From the NCBI RefSeq assembly GCF_029888045.1, contig NZ_JARXRN010000028.1, forward strand, positions 38,297 to 102,296: a DNA stretch of 64,000 bases. Reading direction: 5' to 3'. The notes under the pieces were generated by a model. That model saw nothing but the letters and a program-made list of their open reading frames with translations, ran no database searches and was not told the DNA's origin. Below are positions 36,032 through 47,451 of this stretch, piece after piece (the first letter of the stretch is position 1; every line of letters begins with the position of its first letter). A program made the translations under genes and the position numbers. The stretch is from Luteimonas rhizosphaericola. Lineage in GTDB: Bacteria > Pseudomonadota > Gammaproteobacteria > Xanthomonadales > Xanthomonadaceae.

Positions 36032-37309
36032 ATGCTGCAAGGTCGTCCCGTCGCCGTGCTGGGTGGCGTCCGCATTCCGTTCTGCCGCCAGAACACCGCC
36101 TACGCGGACGTGGGCAACCTCGGCATGTCGGTACGCACCCTCGGCGCCCTGGTCGAGAAGTTCGGCCTGCACGGGCAGCAGCTCGGCGAAGTGGCAATGG
36201 GCGCGGTGATCAAGCACAGCAGCGACTGGAACCTCGGCCGCGAGGCCGCGCTCTCGTCAGGCCTGTCCGCGCTCACCCCCGGCATCACCCTGCAGCGCGC
36301 CTGCGGCACCTCGCTCGACAGCGTCAACCTGATCGCGACGAAAATCGCCACCGGCCAGATCGAGTCGGGCATCGGCGGCGGGTCGGACACCACGTCCGAC
36401 GTGCCGATCGTCTACGGCAAGTCGCTGCGCCGGCGCCTGCTCGCGGCCAATGCGGCGAAGACGACGAAGGACAGGCTCGCTGCGTTCCGCGGCTTCCGCC
36501 TGCGCGAGCTCAAGCCCGATTTCCCGGGCGTGGCCGAGCCGCGCACCGGCAAGTCGATGGGCGAGCACTGCGAGGACATGGCCAAGGAGTGGGCGATCTC
36601 GCGCGACTCGCAGGACGAGCTCGCGGTCGCCTCGCACCACAAGCTGGCCGCCGCCTACGAGCGCGGGTTCTTCGACGACCTGGTGGTGAGTTTCCGCGGC
36701 GTCTCGCGCGACAACATCCTGCGTCCCGATACCTCGCTGGAGAAGCTGGCCACGCTCAAGCCCGCGTTCGACAAGGTCTCCGGCCGCGGCACCCTGACCG
36801 CCGCCAACTCCACCCCGCTCACCGACGGCGCCGCGGCCTGCCTGCTGGCGAGCGACGCCTGGGCCGCCGCGCATGGCCACGAGGTGCTGTGCCACGTGCG
36901 CGACGTGCACGTGGCCGCGGTCGACTTCGTGCACGGCGAAGGCCTGCTGATGGCGCCGACCGTGGCGGTGGCCGAGATGCTCGCGCGCAACGGCCTGTCG
37001 CTGCAGGACTTCGATTTCTACGAGATCCACGAGGCCTTCGCCGCGCAGGTGCTGTGCACCCTGCGCGCGTGGGAGAGCGAGGAGTACTGCCGCAACCGGC
37101 TCGGACTCGACGCGCCGCTGGGCCGCATCGACCCCGCCAGGATCAATCCGGTCGGCTCTTCGCTCGCCGCCGGCCATCCGTTCGCGGCCACCGGCGCGCG
37201 GATCGTGGCCACGGCCGCCAAGCAGCTGAAGGAACGCGGCGGCGGCCGCTGCCTGGTGTCGATCTGCACCGCCGGCGGCATGGGCGTGGTGGCGATCCTC
37301 GAGCGCTGA
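36032..37309 (+). CDS. Acetyl-CoA acyltransferase (thiolase, FadI-like)
   Basis: The enzyme should perform thiolytic cleavage or condensation of acyl-CoA. The 425-residue protein has the nucleophile Cys in ITLQRACGTSLDS, the NEAFA-equivalent EIHEAFAAQ, the His in NPVGSSLAAGHPFAATG and the C-terminal catalytic Cys in SICTAGGMGV. Length and the insertion around residues 140-190 resemble the FadI/trifunctional-beta type more than short acetoacetyl-CoA thiolases. No FadJ-like partner is adjacent. The ATG at 36032 is preferred over an in-frame start ten codons earlier. Confidence 0.9.
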   Translation: MLQGRPVAVLGGVRIPFCRQNTAYADVGNLGMSVRTLGALVEKFGLHGQQLGEVAMGAVIKHSSDWNLGREAALSSGLSALTPGITLQRACGTSLDSVNLIATKIATGQIESGIGGGSDTTSDVPIVYGKSLRRRLLAANAAKTTKDRLAAFRGFRLRELKPDFPGVAEPRTGKSMGEHCEDMAKEWAISRDSQDELAVASHHKLAAAYERGFFDDLVVSFRGVSRDNILRPDTSLEKLATLKPAFDKVSGRGTLTAANSTPLTDGAAACLLASDAWAAAHGHEVLCHVRDVHVAAVDFVHGEGLLMAPTVAVAEMLARNGLSLQDFDFYEIHEAFAAQVLCTLRAWESEEYCRNRLGLDAPLGRIDPARINPVGSSLAAGHPFAATGARIVATAAKQLKERGGGRCLVSICTAGGMGVVAILER

Positions 37310-37448
37310 GGCACCGCGCCTGCGGGCGCCGGGACCCACCGCTTCCAGCCCTGGCGCTCCCCTGGCGGGTGAACCGCTTCGCGCGTGCGCGTGCGTCCCG
37401 GTCCGGTCGCTGGCACGGACCATCGCGTCGCCCCGGTAGAATGGCGCC

Positions 37449-39335
<1,887 letters not shown>

Positions 39336-39360
39336 GGCGCGCCGCTCGCCTGGACCCTGT

Positions 39361-39550
39361 CGTCCGGACAAGCGCAGCGCATCCGGAGCTTCGCGCGAAT
39401 TCCCAAAGCGCTGGGCTCGCCATGACGACGCCAGCGTGGTCGATCGATGCCAGGCGCAATGGGGAAGCCCGTGCGACGCGTCGAGGATTCATTCGGGGGT
39501 CGACGGATGGAGGCTCGCGAAATCCCGATGCGCTGCGCTCGTCCGGGCTA
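39361..39550. repeat. Inverted pair of REP elements between uup and the DUF4010 gene
   Basis: CGTCCGGACAAGCGCAGCGCATCCGGA (39361-39387) and its near inverse TCCCGATGCGCTGCGCTCGTCCGGGCTA (39523-39550) lie in the convergent gap, 135 bases apart. The spacer is longer than in the compact REPINs at 33000. Confidence 0.75.
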
Positions 39551-39576
39551 CGCGGGACGGCGGCCACTTCCTACGA

Positions 39577-40833
39577 CTACGAATGAAACGCGGTAGGCAG
39601 CAGTGCCGCCGCCACCGCGGCCGCCGCGCTCGCCGCCAGCAACCCGATCGCGATGCGGATCCCGTACGCGCGCCCGCCGCTGGCGAAGGCGACCACCGAC
39701 TTGGCGAGCGAACTGGCGGCCACCAGGCCGACCACGGCCCACTGCGCCTGGCGCGCGTCGATGGTGCCGTCGCGGAACAGCGTCGCGACCGTGGCCGACG
39801 CGGCCTGCAGCTCCGCCAGCGCGGTGAGGAAGGCGGTGGCCAGCGCCGCGCCCGGCCCAAGCCAGTGCGCGGCGGCGTGCGAGACCACCAGCACCGCGGC
39901 GATCAGCAGCGCCAGCCCGATCGCCTGGCCGATGCGGAACATGCGCGTCTCCGCCGTCGGAGGCGGCGTGCCGTTATGCCCGTTGCGGCGCACCCCCAGC
40001 AGCGCGCCGGCCACGAGCACCACGCCCGCCGCGAGCAGCGGCATGGCGACGACCGGCAGCAGCGCGGGCGCCACCGCGAGCAGCACCGGCACGAACAGGC
40101 TGAGCGAGGCGAGGTTGGCCAGCATCGTGGCGCCGGTCGCGGCGGCCAGCTGCGCCGGTTCGGCCCGGGCGCGCTGGCCGAAGCCGGCAGTGGCGGCGGT
40201 CGAGGACACGTAGCCGGACAGGAAGCCCGAGAGCAGCAGGCCCCAGCGGCTGCCGATCACGCGCAGCGCCACATGCCCGAGCGCGCCGACCGCCATCACC
40301 AGCACCACCAGCGTCCACACCGTGGCCAGGTTCAGCGCGCCGTACGGACCGACCGGCGCGTCCGGCAGCAACGGCAGCACGATCAGCGCGAACGCCAGCA
40401 GCACCAGGCCGTCGGCGATCTCGCGATCGCTGATTACCTCGCGGCTGAAGTGATGCAGCCGCGCCTTCGCTCGGATCAGAATCGCGACCAGCACCGCGAG
40501 CATGCCGGCGGCGCCCGGCTCGCGCATCGCCAGGCCGCCCAGCAGTGCGCTGCACAGCAGGGCGACCTCGGCGGTCACCCCGGCGTCGGTCTGGCTGGTG
40601 CGCAGGTAGCTCAGTGCGGCGAACGTGCCGGTGAGCAGCAGCGCGGCAACGAACACCGGCAACCCGATCCAGGCCGCGACGGCGCCCGCGAGCGCGGCCA
40701 GCGTATGCGTACGCAGGCCCGCGACGATGGCGGGGTCGTCCTCCTTGCGGCGCTCGTACATCAGCCCGATCAGGAGCCCCGCGCCCAGCGCGGTGGTCAG
40801 GGACAGCAGGGGCAGGTCGGCGGCGACGGGCAT
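39577..40833 (-). CDS. DUF4010 / MgtC-family inner-membrane protein
   Basis: The 418-residue protein is almost entirely hydrophobic, with about 11-12 predicted spans. The N-terminal part (ALGAGLLIGLMYERRKEDD) has the MgtC/SapB pattern of a short glycine-rich helix followed by basic and acidic residues. The C-terminal half is the DUF4010 domain (GFLSGYVSSTAATAGFGQRA). Transport substrate is unknown. It is convergent with uup and REP elements lie between them. Confidence 0.82.
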   Translation of the reverse strand: MPVAADLPLLSLTTALGAGLLIGLMYERRKEDDPAIVAGLRTHTLAALAGAVAAWIGLPVFVAALLLTGTFAALSYLRTSQTDAGVTAEVALLCSALLGGLAMREPGAAGMLAVLVAILIRAKARLHHFSREVISDREIADGLVLLAFALIVLPLLPDAPVGPYGALNLATVWTLVVLVMAVGALGHVALRVIGSRWGLLLSGFLSGYVSSTAATAGFGQRARAEPAQLAAATGATMLANLASLSLFVPVLLAVAPALLPVVAMPLLAAGVVLVAGALLGVRRNGHNGTPPPTAETRMFRIGQAIGLALLIAAVLVVSHAAAHWLGPGAALATAFLTALAELQAASATVATLFRDGTIDARQAQWAVVGLVAASSLAKSVVAFASGGRAYGIRIAIGLLAASAAAAVAAALLPTAFHS

Positions 40834-40880
40834 CGCCGCACTATCTCACCATCGGCCCCAGCGGAGTCCGCGGCCGTGCG

Positions 40881-42134
40881 TCATTCGCGCAGGCGCGGCA
40901 GGCCGTGCGCGTCGCGATCCTCGAACGCCGTCTCGTCGACGATGGGCGGAGGCACGCTGCGCGTCGGCAGCGGCGTGATCGCGCCCCCGCGCGCGGCGGC
41001 GAGCGCATTGGCGTAGCACAGGCGGGCGTGCGCCTCGTCGCCCACCGCCGCGTAGCCGTCGCCCAGCGCCTCCCAGACATCCGCGCCGCCGCCCTGGGCG
41101 AGCGCACGGTGCAGGTGGTCCTCGGCGCGGGGCCAGTCGCCGCCGGCGTGCGCGAGCCGCGCCAGCGTCAGCAACAGCGCCGGGCTGGCGGGGTGCGCCT
41201 TGAGCCACGCTTCGGCACGCGCGCGCCGATGGTCGACGCGGCCCACCGGCAGCTGCCCGTAGCGCGTGGCCAGGCCCTCGTCCCAGCGCGCATCGAGTGC
41301 GTGCTCGATGCTGCCGGTGGCGGCGTCCTCCCAGCCGAATCCGGCCGCGCGCGTGGCATAGGTCGACACCACGCCCGGCTCGGCCTTGAGCGCGCGCGGC
41401 AGCGCGTCCCAGCGCTCGGCCAGCGCGTTGGCATCGGGCGCTTCGCGCAGCGACGCCTCGGCCCAGGCCAGTTCGCGCTCGGCCAGCACCGCGTCCGGCC
41501 AGGCGTGCTGCTGGCGCAGCGGGCCGAGCAGGCCCCAGGCCTGCGCCGCCTGGCCGCTGCCGCCCAGCGCCTCGGCGCGCAGCGCCAGGCCGCGCGGCGG
41601 CAGCGGCTGCGCGGCAGGGGCGTCGAGCGCGACCAGCGCGTCGGTCGGGCGCTGGTCGTGCAGCGCGAGTTCCGCCGCCGCGATCGCGCGCGAAGCCGGG
41701 TGGCGGTCGCCGAATCCATCCAGGTGCGCGCGCGCGGCTGCCGCGTCCCCGCGCGAAAGCGCGGCCTGGGCCGCGCCGATGCGGGCCGCCGCTTCCACCC
41801 GTTCGTCTTCGGCCGCCTGCGCCAGCAGCTTCTCGGCGCGGCTCCACTGGCCCTGGTGCAGCGCGTCGTAGCCTTCGCCCAGGCGCGCGCGCGCCTGGGT
41901 GTCGCGGTGCCGGCCCCAGGCCCGGAACGGCAGCGACAGCAGCGCCCACAGCAGCCACAGCGCGAATGCGGCCGCGAACAGCAGCGCGATCGCCACCAGG
42001 ACCGTCGTGGTGTAGTCGTAGCCGCGCCAGCGCACCAGCACGTAGCCCGGGTCCTGGGCCAGCAGCAATTGCGCGGCGAGCGCGCCGGCCAGTGCCAGGA
42101 CCAGCCACAACAGCAGGTTGCGGAACAGGGTCAT
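40881..42134 (-). CDS. hemY: Heme biosynthesis-associated TPR protein HemY
   Basis: HemY is an inner-membrane protein with TPR repeats encoded after hemD and hemX; its exact role in heme synthesis is unclear. The 417 residues start MTLFRNLLLWLVLALAGALA, with two membrane spans (about 5-25 and 42-67) and the conserved RWRGYDYTT between them. Degenerate TPR helices then run to about 400. The C-terminal 40 residues are polar. The start at 42134 is chosen at the first span; an in-frame extension would cover hemX. Confidence 0.9.
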   Translation of the reverse strand: MTLFRNLLLWLVLALAGALAAQLLLAQDPGYVLVRWRGYDYTTTVLVAIALLFAAAFALWLLWALLSLPFRAWGRHRDTQARARLGEGYDALHQGQWSRAEKLLAQAAEDERVEAAARIGAAQAALSRGDAAAARAHLDGFGDRHPASRAIAAAELALHDQRPTDALVALDAPAAQPLPPRGLALRAEALGGSGQAAQAWGLLGPLRQQHAWPDAVLAERELAWAEASLREAPDANALAERWDALPRALKAEPGVVSTYATRAAGFGWEDAATGSIEHALDARWDEGLATRYGQLPVGRVDHRRARAEAWLKAHPASPALLLTLARLAHAGGDWPRAEDHLHRALAQGGGADVWEALGDGYAAVGDEAHARLCYANALAAARGGAITPLPTRSVPPPIVDETAFEDRDAHGLPRLRE

Positions 42135-42225
42135 CGCGGAACTCCTCGTGCAGGTGGGCGGCGTGACGCAGCGCCCAGCCTCGCGCGCCGGGCGTTGAGG
42201 CGGCGTGGATGGCCTGAACCGGCGC

Positions 42226-43200
42226 TCAGCCGGCGCCGCGCTGGCGGCGCAACTGGGCCAGGGTGGAGCCGAGCACGGACAGATCCACGTCCAGCGGCAG
42301 GGTGCGCAGCGCCTGCAGTGCCTGCAGCTGGCGGGCACGGGCCGGGGAGTCGGGCCACAGCCGCGGCAGCCAGGCCTCGGCGCGGGCGAGGGCGGCGCGG
42401 CAGCCCGCCGCGTCGCGCCGCTCGACTGCCGCGCGCGCCAGCGACAGCTCCAGCTGGAGGGCCGCCAGGCCCGCCGCACGTGCATCCGGCGCCACCGCCC
42501 CCGCTTCGGCGCTCGGCCGCACCCGCACCAGCGCCGCCAGCGCGCGCTCCCACCACGGCGCGGCCACGGGACCCGGCCCCGATGCGGCGGGCAGGGCCGC
42601 CAGCGACGCGGCGAACGCCTCGATCCGCGCCGCGGCGACGACCCGGGGGTCGGGTCCCAGCGCGTCGAGCGCGGCACGTTCCTGCGCCAGCGCCTGGCGC
42701 AGGTCGAGCCAGGCCGGATCGCTGATTCCGTCCAGCACCTGTGCTGCCAGCGCATAGGCACGGCGGGCGCCGTCGGCATCGCCGGCGAGCAGCAGCCGCT
42801 GCTGGCCCTGCGCGAGCAGCAGTTCCACCTCGTCCAGGCGCAGGGCGCGCGCGGCGTCGCGCTCGGGGTCGGACAGCCGCTGCACGCTCTGCTCCACCAG
42901 CGCCGCGCGCTGCCCGAGCCCGATCAGTTCCTCGCGCAGCAGGCGGTTGGTGGCTTCGGCCTGCTGCAGCCGCGCGGTCTGCGCGCGCTGGTCGCGCCGC
43001 AGGGCCGCGACCCGTCCTTCGAGGGCGTCGATCCGCTGCCGGTCCGCGGCCGCCGCCTGCGCCTGGGCAGCGCGGGACGCCTCCAGCCGCTGCCATGCGA
43101 ACACGGCCGCGGCGAGCGCAAGCCCGGCCAGCACCAGCACGACAAACCACGTCGCGCCGCGTGCGCGGCGCGTGGCAGGAGGCGTGGCGGGGGTGCTCAT
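42226..43200 (-). CDS. hemX: HemX-family membrane protein
   Basis: HemX-like proteins are single-span inner-membrane proteins linked to hemD in gammaproteobacteria; despite an old annotation they are not methyltransferases. The 324-residue protein has one span (about 18-37: WFVVLVLAGLALAAAVFAW). A long coiled coil follows (45-120) and then an alpha-helical C-terminal domain ending in RTLPLDVDLSVLGSTLAQLR. Its ATG overlaps the hemD stop as ATGA. Confidence 0.9.
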   Translation of the reverse strand: MSTPATPPATRRARGATWFVVLVLAGLALAAAVFAWQRLEASRAAQAQAAAADRQRIDALEGRVAALRRDQRAQTARLQQAEATNRLLREELIGLGQRAALVEQSVQRLSDPERDAARALRLDEVELLLAQGQQRLLLAGDADGARRAYALAAQVLDGISDPAWLDLRQALAQERAALDALGPDPRVVAAARIEAFAASLAALPAASGPGPVAAPWWERALAALVRVRPSAEAGAVAPDARAAGLAALQLELSLARAAVERRDAAGCRAALARAEAWLPRLWPDSPARARQLQALQALRTLPLDVDLSVLGSTLAQLRRQRGAG

Positions 43201-44018
43201 CGACGGGACGGACGCGGGGGGCTGCGCATGCTATCCGAAGGCGAACGCGGTGGGGGCCCATTGGCGGCCGCGGCCAGCAGCGAACGCGGGCGCGCGTCGG
43301 CCGCCACCACCACGTCGCCGAAGCCCGACTCGCGCGCCTGCTGCGCCAGCCGCGCGCTGGCCGCGACCACGCGGACGCGCCGCAGGCGCGCCTGCAGCGC
43401 CCCGGGCAGGGCCTCGAGCACGCGGCGCAGCGCTTCGCCGCTGCCCAGCGCCAGGCAGGTCGGCGCGCGCAGCCGCTCCAAGCGTGCGAGCGTCTGTGGC
43501 GATGGCGCGACCGGGACGCGTTCGTACACGTCGGCGCGCAGCACGCGCGCGCCGCGCGCGACCAATGTCGGCGCGATCAGGTTGCGACCACCCGGCGCGG
43601 TGACCAGGGCGATGCGGCGGCCGCGCACGTCGGCGAGCGCCGGCAGCGCCAGCACGCCTTCGCTGTCCATGCGCGCCGGTGCGGACACGTCCTCCACGCC
43701 GACGCGCCGCAACGCGGCCGCGGTGCCGGCGCCGGTGGCCAGCCACGGCTGCCCGCGGCGCGGCCGCAGCGTGCGCAGGGCGGCGGCGGCGCGCACCGCG
43801 GCCGGGCTGGTGAACAGCACCACGTCGGCGGCCAATGCCTCGCGCAGCGCCGCGCGGGCGGCGGCATCGCGGCGCGGTTCGATCCGCCACGGCGAAAGCG
43901 CCAGCACCTTCGCCCCGTGCGCGGCGGCAGCGCGGCGCATCGACGCGTGTCCGCCGACCGGCCGCAGCGAGATCACGTAGCATGCGCGCAGTTTCGGCGT
44001 GGCGGTGCGTGTGGACAT
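43197..44018 (-). CDS. hemD: Uroporphyrinogen-III synthase HemD
   Basis: HemD closes hydroxymethylbilane to uroporphyrinogen III, the branch point to heme and siroheme. The 273-residue protein shows the weakly conserved two-domain family pattern: LFTSPAAVRAAAA, LATGAGTAAALRRVG, ALVTAPGGRNLIAPTL, VYERVPV, LALGSGEALRRVLEAL. The C-terminal 15 residues are Pro/Arg/Ser rich. The ATG at 44018 is at the first family similarity. hemC is not adjacent; a thioesterase gene is divergent upstream. Confidence 0.9.
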   Translation of the reverse strand: MSTRTATPKLRACYVISLRPVGGHASMRRAAAAHGAKVLALSPWRIEPRRDAAARAALREALAADVVLFTSPAAVRAAAALRTLRPRRGQPWLATGAGTAAALRRVGVEDVSAPARMDSEGVLALPALADVRGRRIALVTAPGGRNLIAPTLVARGARVLRADVYERVPVAPSPQTLARLERLRAPTCLALGSGEALRRVLEALPGALQARLRRVRVVAASARLAQQARESGFGDVVVAADARPRSLLAAAANGPPPRSPSDSMRSPPRPSRR

Positions 44019-44079
44019 GGCGCCAGCTTGGTCCCTGCGCCCCGCGCGCCGCAAGCATCCCGCACGAGGCCCCAGACGC

Positions 44080-44547
44080 ATGACCGATCCGTCCGACGCC
44101 GCCCTGCGCGACCTGGAAGCGCAGCTGCTGGCGATGCCGCCGGCGCGCGCGCTGCAGCTGCGCGTCACCGGTGGCCACCACGACCGCCTGCGGCTGCAGG
44201 CGCCGCTGGCGGCGAACGTCAACGACAAGGGCACCGCGTTCGGCGGCAGCCTGGTGTCGCTGATGACGCTCGCGGCCTGGGGCCTGACGGTGCTCAAGAT
44301 CGAGCAGGCCGGACTGCGCGCCGAGGTCTACGTCGCCGATTCGGAGGTGCGCTATCGCGCGCCGCTGCGCGACGACCTGACGGCGGAAGCCTGGCTCGAC
44401 GAGGGCGGGAGCTGGGACACCTTCCTCGCCACCCTGCGCGCGCGCGGCCGCGCCCGCGCCACGCTGGCCGCGCACGTGCTGCTGCCCGATGGCGGCGTCG
44501 CCACGGAGTCGCGCTCGCGCTACGCCGCGATCCTCAAGCCCGACTGA
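44080..44547 (+). CDS. Hotdog-fold thioesterase, YiiD_C type
   Basis: A small (155 aa) putative thioesterase of the YiiD C-terminal family. The hallmark is NDKGTAFGGSLVSLMTLAAWGL, followed by the strands VYVADSEVRYRAPL and DTFLATLRARGRARATLAAHVLL. The substrate is unknown. Start at ATG 44080; the gene is divergent from hemD. Confidence 0.85.
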   Translation: MTDPSDAALRDLEAQLLAMPPARALQLRVTGGHHDRLRLQAPLAANVNDKGTAFGGSLVSLMTLAAWGLTVLKIEQAGLRAEVYVADSEVRYRAPLRDDLTAEAWLDEGGSWDTFLATLRARGRARATLAAHVLLPDGGVATESRSRYAAILKPD

Positions 44548-44610
44548 AGCCGCGTCGCGGCGCCCGATGCGGCTGCTAGCATGGCGCCTCGGGTTCCGGG
44601 GAGCGGTACG

Positions 44611-45027
44611 ATGCGGCAGTGGCGGGCGGTCTGGCTGGCGTGCGCGATGGCGTGTCTGTTCGCGGGCTGCGCGAGCACCGGCAAGCAGATGTCGGCGCTC
44701 GAGCGCGCCCAGTACAGCTGGTCGGCGGCCATCCGCTGGGGCGATTTCGAGGGCGCCTGGGGCCTGGTGGACCCGGCCTGGCGCGAGACGCACCCGATGA
44801 GCGAGCTCGAATTCGAGCGCTACAGGCAGGTGCAGGTGTCCCACTACCGCGACCTGGCCTCGCGCCCCGGCGAGACCGAGGCCATGCGCGAGATCGAGAT
44901 CGGCGTGATCAACCGCCACACGATGGCCGAGCGCACGCTGCGCTATACCGAACAATGGCGCTACGACGCCGAGGCGAAGTCGTGGTGGATCACCGGCGGC
45001 CTGCCGGATTTCTGGGCCGGGGAATGA
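44611..45027 (+). CDS. Small lipoprotein of unknown function
   Basis: A 138-residue protein with a signal peptide and lipobox LFAGC. The mature part contains WSAAIRWGDFEGAWGLVDP and ERTLRYTEQWRYDAEAKSWWITGGLP, a compact NTF2-like pattern seen in many uncharacterised gammaproteobacterial lipoproteins. GGAG precedes ATG 44611; the longer frame from 44581 adds a non-signal-like N-terminus. Function not known. Confidence 0.75.
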   Translation: MRQWRAVWLACAMACLFAGCASTGKQMSALERAQYSWSAAIRWGDFEGAWGLVDPAWRETHPMSELEFERYRQVQVSHYRDLASRPGETEAMREIEIGVINRHTMAERTLRYTEQWRYDAEAKSWWITGGLPDFWAGE

Positions 45028-45253
45028 CCGCGCCAGCCGGTTGACCGCGTCGTCGGGGACCTGCTGTCTGGCCAGCGCGCCGCGCGCCGCCTGCTCGCGC
45101 CGGCGGCCGCACGACGGGTCCGACCCTCGGCGTCCTGTGCCGGCCGGCCCGCAGCCGCCGCCGCCTCTGCCGCAACCGCGTGCCGGCGAGCGCAAAGGCC
45201 GCCGGCGCCGGGCGCTGTGCGACAATCCCGTCCCCTTCCGAGCCCGATCCGCC

Positions 45254-45691
45254 GTGGACTTCCAGGAACTGCTGGCCTTCGCAGGCCGCCACCAGATGCT
45301 GTCGCTGGTCTTCGTCGGCCTCACGGGCGGCATCATCCTGAACGAGATCGCCGGGCTGTTCCGACCGTTCAAGACCGTGCGCCCGGCCGAGGTCACCGCG
45401 CTGGTCAACCGCGACAACGCGCTGGTGGTCGACCTGCGCCCGATCGCCGACTTCGACAAGGGCCATATCCCCGGGTCGAAGAACGTGCAGATGAGCCAGT
45501 TCGATCCGGAGAACAAGAAGCTCGCCGCGGCCAAGGCGCTGCCGGTGGTGCTGGTGTGCAAGACCGGCTTCACCGCGGGCGATGCGGCCAAGCGGCTGAA
45601 GAAGGCCGGGTTCGAGCGCGTGTTCGTGCTCGACGGCGGCATCGGCGGCTGGCAGCAGGCCGACCTGCCGCTGGCCAAGGGGCGTGGCTGA
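45254..45691 (+). CDS. Membrane-anchored rhodanese-like protein (YibN type)
   Basis: The 145-residue protein starts at GTG 45254 (VDFQELLAFAGRHQ). It has one N-terminal membrane segment (MLSLVFVGLTGGIIL) and a rhodanese domain (about 45-140) with the active-site Cys in VVLVCKTGFTAGDAAKRL and the C-terminal DGGIGGWQQADLPL. In enterobacteria yibN also precedes secB and gpsA; here grxC is absent between them. No strong ribosome site is visible, but sequence upstream of the GTG is not protein-like. Confidence 0.85.
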   Translation: MDFQELLAFAGRHQMLSLVFVGLTGGIILNEIAGLFRPFKTVRPAEVTALVNRDNALVVDLRPIADFDKGHIPGSKNVQMSQFDPENKKLAAAKALPVVLVCKTGFTAGDAAKRLKKAGFERVFVLDGGIGGWQQADLPLAKGRG

Positions 45692-45699
45692 GCCCGAAG

Positions 45700-45708
45700 T
45701 GCGATAAT
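45700..45708 (+). promoter_or_regulatory. Extended -10 promoter element before secB
   Basis: TGCGATAAT lies 39 bases upstream of the secB ATG: an extended -10 (TG-N-GATAAT). No clear -35 is seen. A housekeeping sigma-70 promoter is plausible, independent of the rhodanese gene. Confidence 0.45.
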
Positions 45709-45746
45709 CGCCCTCTTTCCGAACCAGATACCGGAGCAGTCCCAGG

Positions 45747-46277
45747 ATGTCCGAGCAAGCCCCCAACGGCGGCGCCGTGCCCGCGCAGCAGCCCAGCGGC
45801 CCGCAGTTCAGCGTCGAGAAGATCTACGTCAAGGACGTCTCGTTCGAGTCGCCCAAGGCGCCGCACGTCTTCAACGAGCAGAACGCGCCGCAGATCAACA
45901 TGAACCTCAACCAGCGCGTCCAGCGTCTGGGCGAGAGCGTGTACGAGGTGGTGCTGGGCGTGACCCTGACCTGCACCGCGGGCGAGGGCGAAGGCAACTC
46001 CGTCTACATGGTCGAAGTGCAGCAGGCGGGCGTGTTCGGCCTGGCCGGCTTCGAACCCAACGTGACCGATGCGCTGCTCGGCACCCAGTGCCCGAACGTG
46101 CTGTATCCGTATGCGCGCCAGCTGATCGGCGACCTGATCCAGGCCGGCGGCTTCGCCCCGTTCCTGCTGCAGCCGATCAACTTCGACGCGCTGTACGCCG
46201 AAGGCCTGCGCCAGCGCCAGGCGCAGGGCGCCGGGAATGGCGACCTGGCCAACAGCGAGACGGCCGGCAACGCCTGA
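45747..46277 (+). CDS. secB: Protein-export chaperone SecB
   Basis: SecB keeps exported precursors unfolded and delivers them to SecA. The 176-residue protein has the core [50 protein letters not shown] and [18 protein letters not shown] (the family motif). The N-terminal 20 residues and C-terminal tail are low-complexity. It is four bases upstream of gpsA, a conserved pair. Confidence 0.97.
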   Translation: MSEQAPNGGAVPAQQPSGPQFSVEKIYVKDVSFESPKAPHVFNEQNAPQINMNLNQRVQRLGESVYEVVLGVTLTCTAGEGEGNSVYMVEVQQAGVFGLAGFEPNVTDALLGTQCPNVLYPYARQLIGDLIQAGGFAPFLLQPINFDALYAEGLRQRQAQGAGNGDLANSETAGNA

Positions 46278-46280
46278 GCC

Positions 46281-47339
46281 ATGACGACCCCGGCCGTGAC
46301 GGTCGCGGTCCTCGGTGCCGGTTCCTGGGGCACCGCGCTTGCGTCGCTGATCGCGCGCCACGGTTTCCCCACCACGCTGTGGGGCCGTGACGCCGCGGTC
46401 GTCGAGGCGATCGACCAGCGCCACGAGAACCCGCGCTACCTGCCCGGCATCCCGCTGCCGGCGTCGCTGCGCGCCACCACCGACCTGGCTACCGCGGTGC
46501 GCGGCGCCGGGCTGGTGCTGGTGGTCGTGCCCTCGCACGCCTTCGGCGACACCCTGCGCGCGCTGGCGCCGCTGCGCCCGCCGCAGGCCGGCGTGGCCTG
46601 GGCGGCCAAGGGCTTCGAACCGGGCTCCGGGCGCTTCCTGCACGAGGTCGCCGCCGAGGTGCTGGGCGAGGACGTGCCGCTGGCCGTGGTCACCGGCCCG
46701 TCGTTCGCGAAGGAGGTCACCCTCGGCCTGCCGACCGCGGTGACGGTGCAGGGCGACGACGCGGCCTTCGTGCAGCAGGTGGCCGACGTGCTGCACGGTC
46801 CCGAATTCCGCGCCTACACCGGCAGCGACATGCGCGGTGCCGAACTCGGCGGGGCGATGAAGAACGTGCTGGCGGTCGCCACCGGCGTCGCCGACGGCAT
46901 GGAGCTCGGCCTCAACGCCCGCACCGGCCTGATCACGCGCGGCCTGAACGAGATGCTGCGGCTCAACGCGGCGATCGGCGGCCGCCCGGAAACCCTGATG
47001 GGCCTGGCCGGCCTCGGCGACCTGGTGCTGACCTGCACCGGCGACCTGTCGCGCAACCGCCGCCTCGGACTGGCCCTGGGCCGCGGCAAGAGCGTGGCCG
47101 AGGCGGTGCGCGAGATCGGCCAGGTGGTCGAATCGGTGCAGACCGCCGACGAGGTCATGCGCCTGGCCGAGCGCCATGGCCTGGAGCTGCCGATCTCGAG
47201 CAACGTGCGCGCGGTGCTGCACGGCGACATCACGCCGGCCGAGGGCCTGGCCCGGCTGATGGCGCGCGAGCGCAAGGCCGAATACCCGCAGGCGCTGTTC
47301 GAAGCGGCTCCGGGCGTGGACGCGGATCCTGCCGCTTAA
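46281..47339 (+). CDS. gpsA: Glycerol-3-phosphate dehydrogenase [NAD(P)+] GpsA
   Basis: GpsA makes glycerol 3-phosphate for phospholipids from dihydroxyacetone phosphate. The 352-residue protein has the Rossmann motif [16 protein letters not shown], the substrate segment [17 protein letters not shown] and the catalytic Lys in [13 protein letters not shown]. It also has the C-terminal [20 protein letters not shown]. Length is normal. Confidence 0.97.
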   Translation: MTTPAVTVAVLGAGSWGTALASLIARHGFPTTLWGRDAAVVEAIDQRHENPRYLPGIPLPASLRATTDLATAVRGAGLVLVVVPSHAFGDTLRALAPLRPPQAGVAWAAKGFEPGSGRFLHEVAAEVLGEDVPLAVVTGPSFAKEVTLGLPTAVTVQGDDAAFVQQVADVLHGPEFRAYTGSDMRGAELGGAMKNVLAVATGVADGMELGLNARTGLITRGLNEMLRLNAAIGGRPETLMGLAGLGDLVLTCTGDLSRNRRLGLALGRGKSVAEAVREIGQVVESVQTADEVMRLAERHGLELPISSNVRAVLHGDITPAEGLARLMARERKAEYPQALFEAAPGVDADPAA

Positions 47340-47365
47340 AAAAAACCCGGCCGTTGCCGGCCGGG
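47338..47365 (-). terminator. Intrinsic terminator between gpsA and the Ax21-like gene
   Basis: A CCCGGCC/GGCCGGG stem (47346-47365, six-base loop) is followed on the minus strand by eight Ts. So it is a strong terminator for the minus-strand outer-membrane gene that ends at 47452. The hairpin also overlaps the gpsA 3' end and may act on both sides. Confidence 0.85.
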
Positions 47366-47451
47366 CCATGTCGCGACGTCGGGAGAGAGGGGAGGGACGA
47401 CGTCGCGTCTTGCTCGGATCAGATGGGGACGATCGGGCCGGTTTCCAGCCG

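Noticed and set aside
37411..37426. TGGCACG before uup
   Set aside because: No GC at the -12 position; likely chance.
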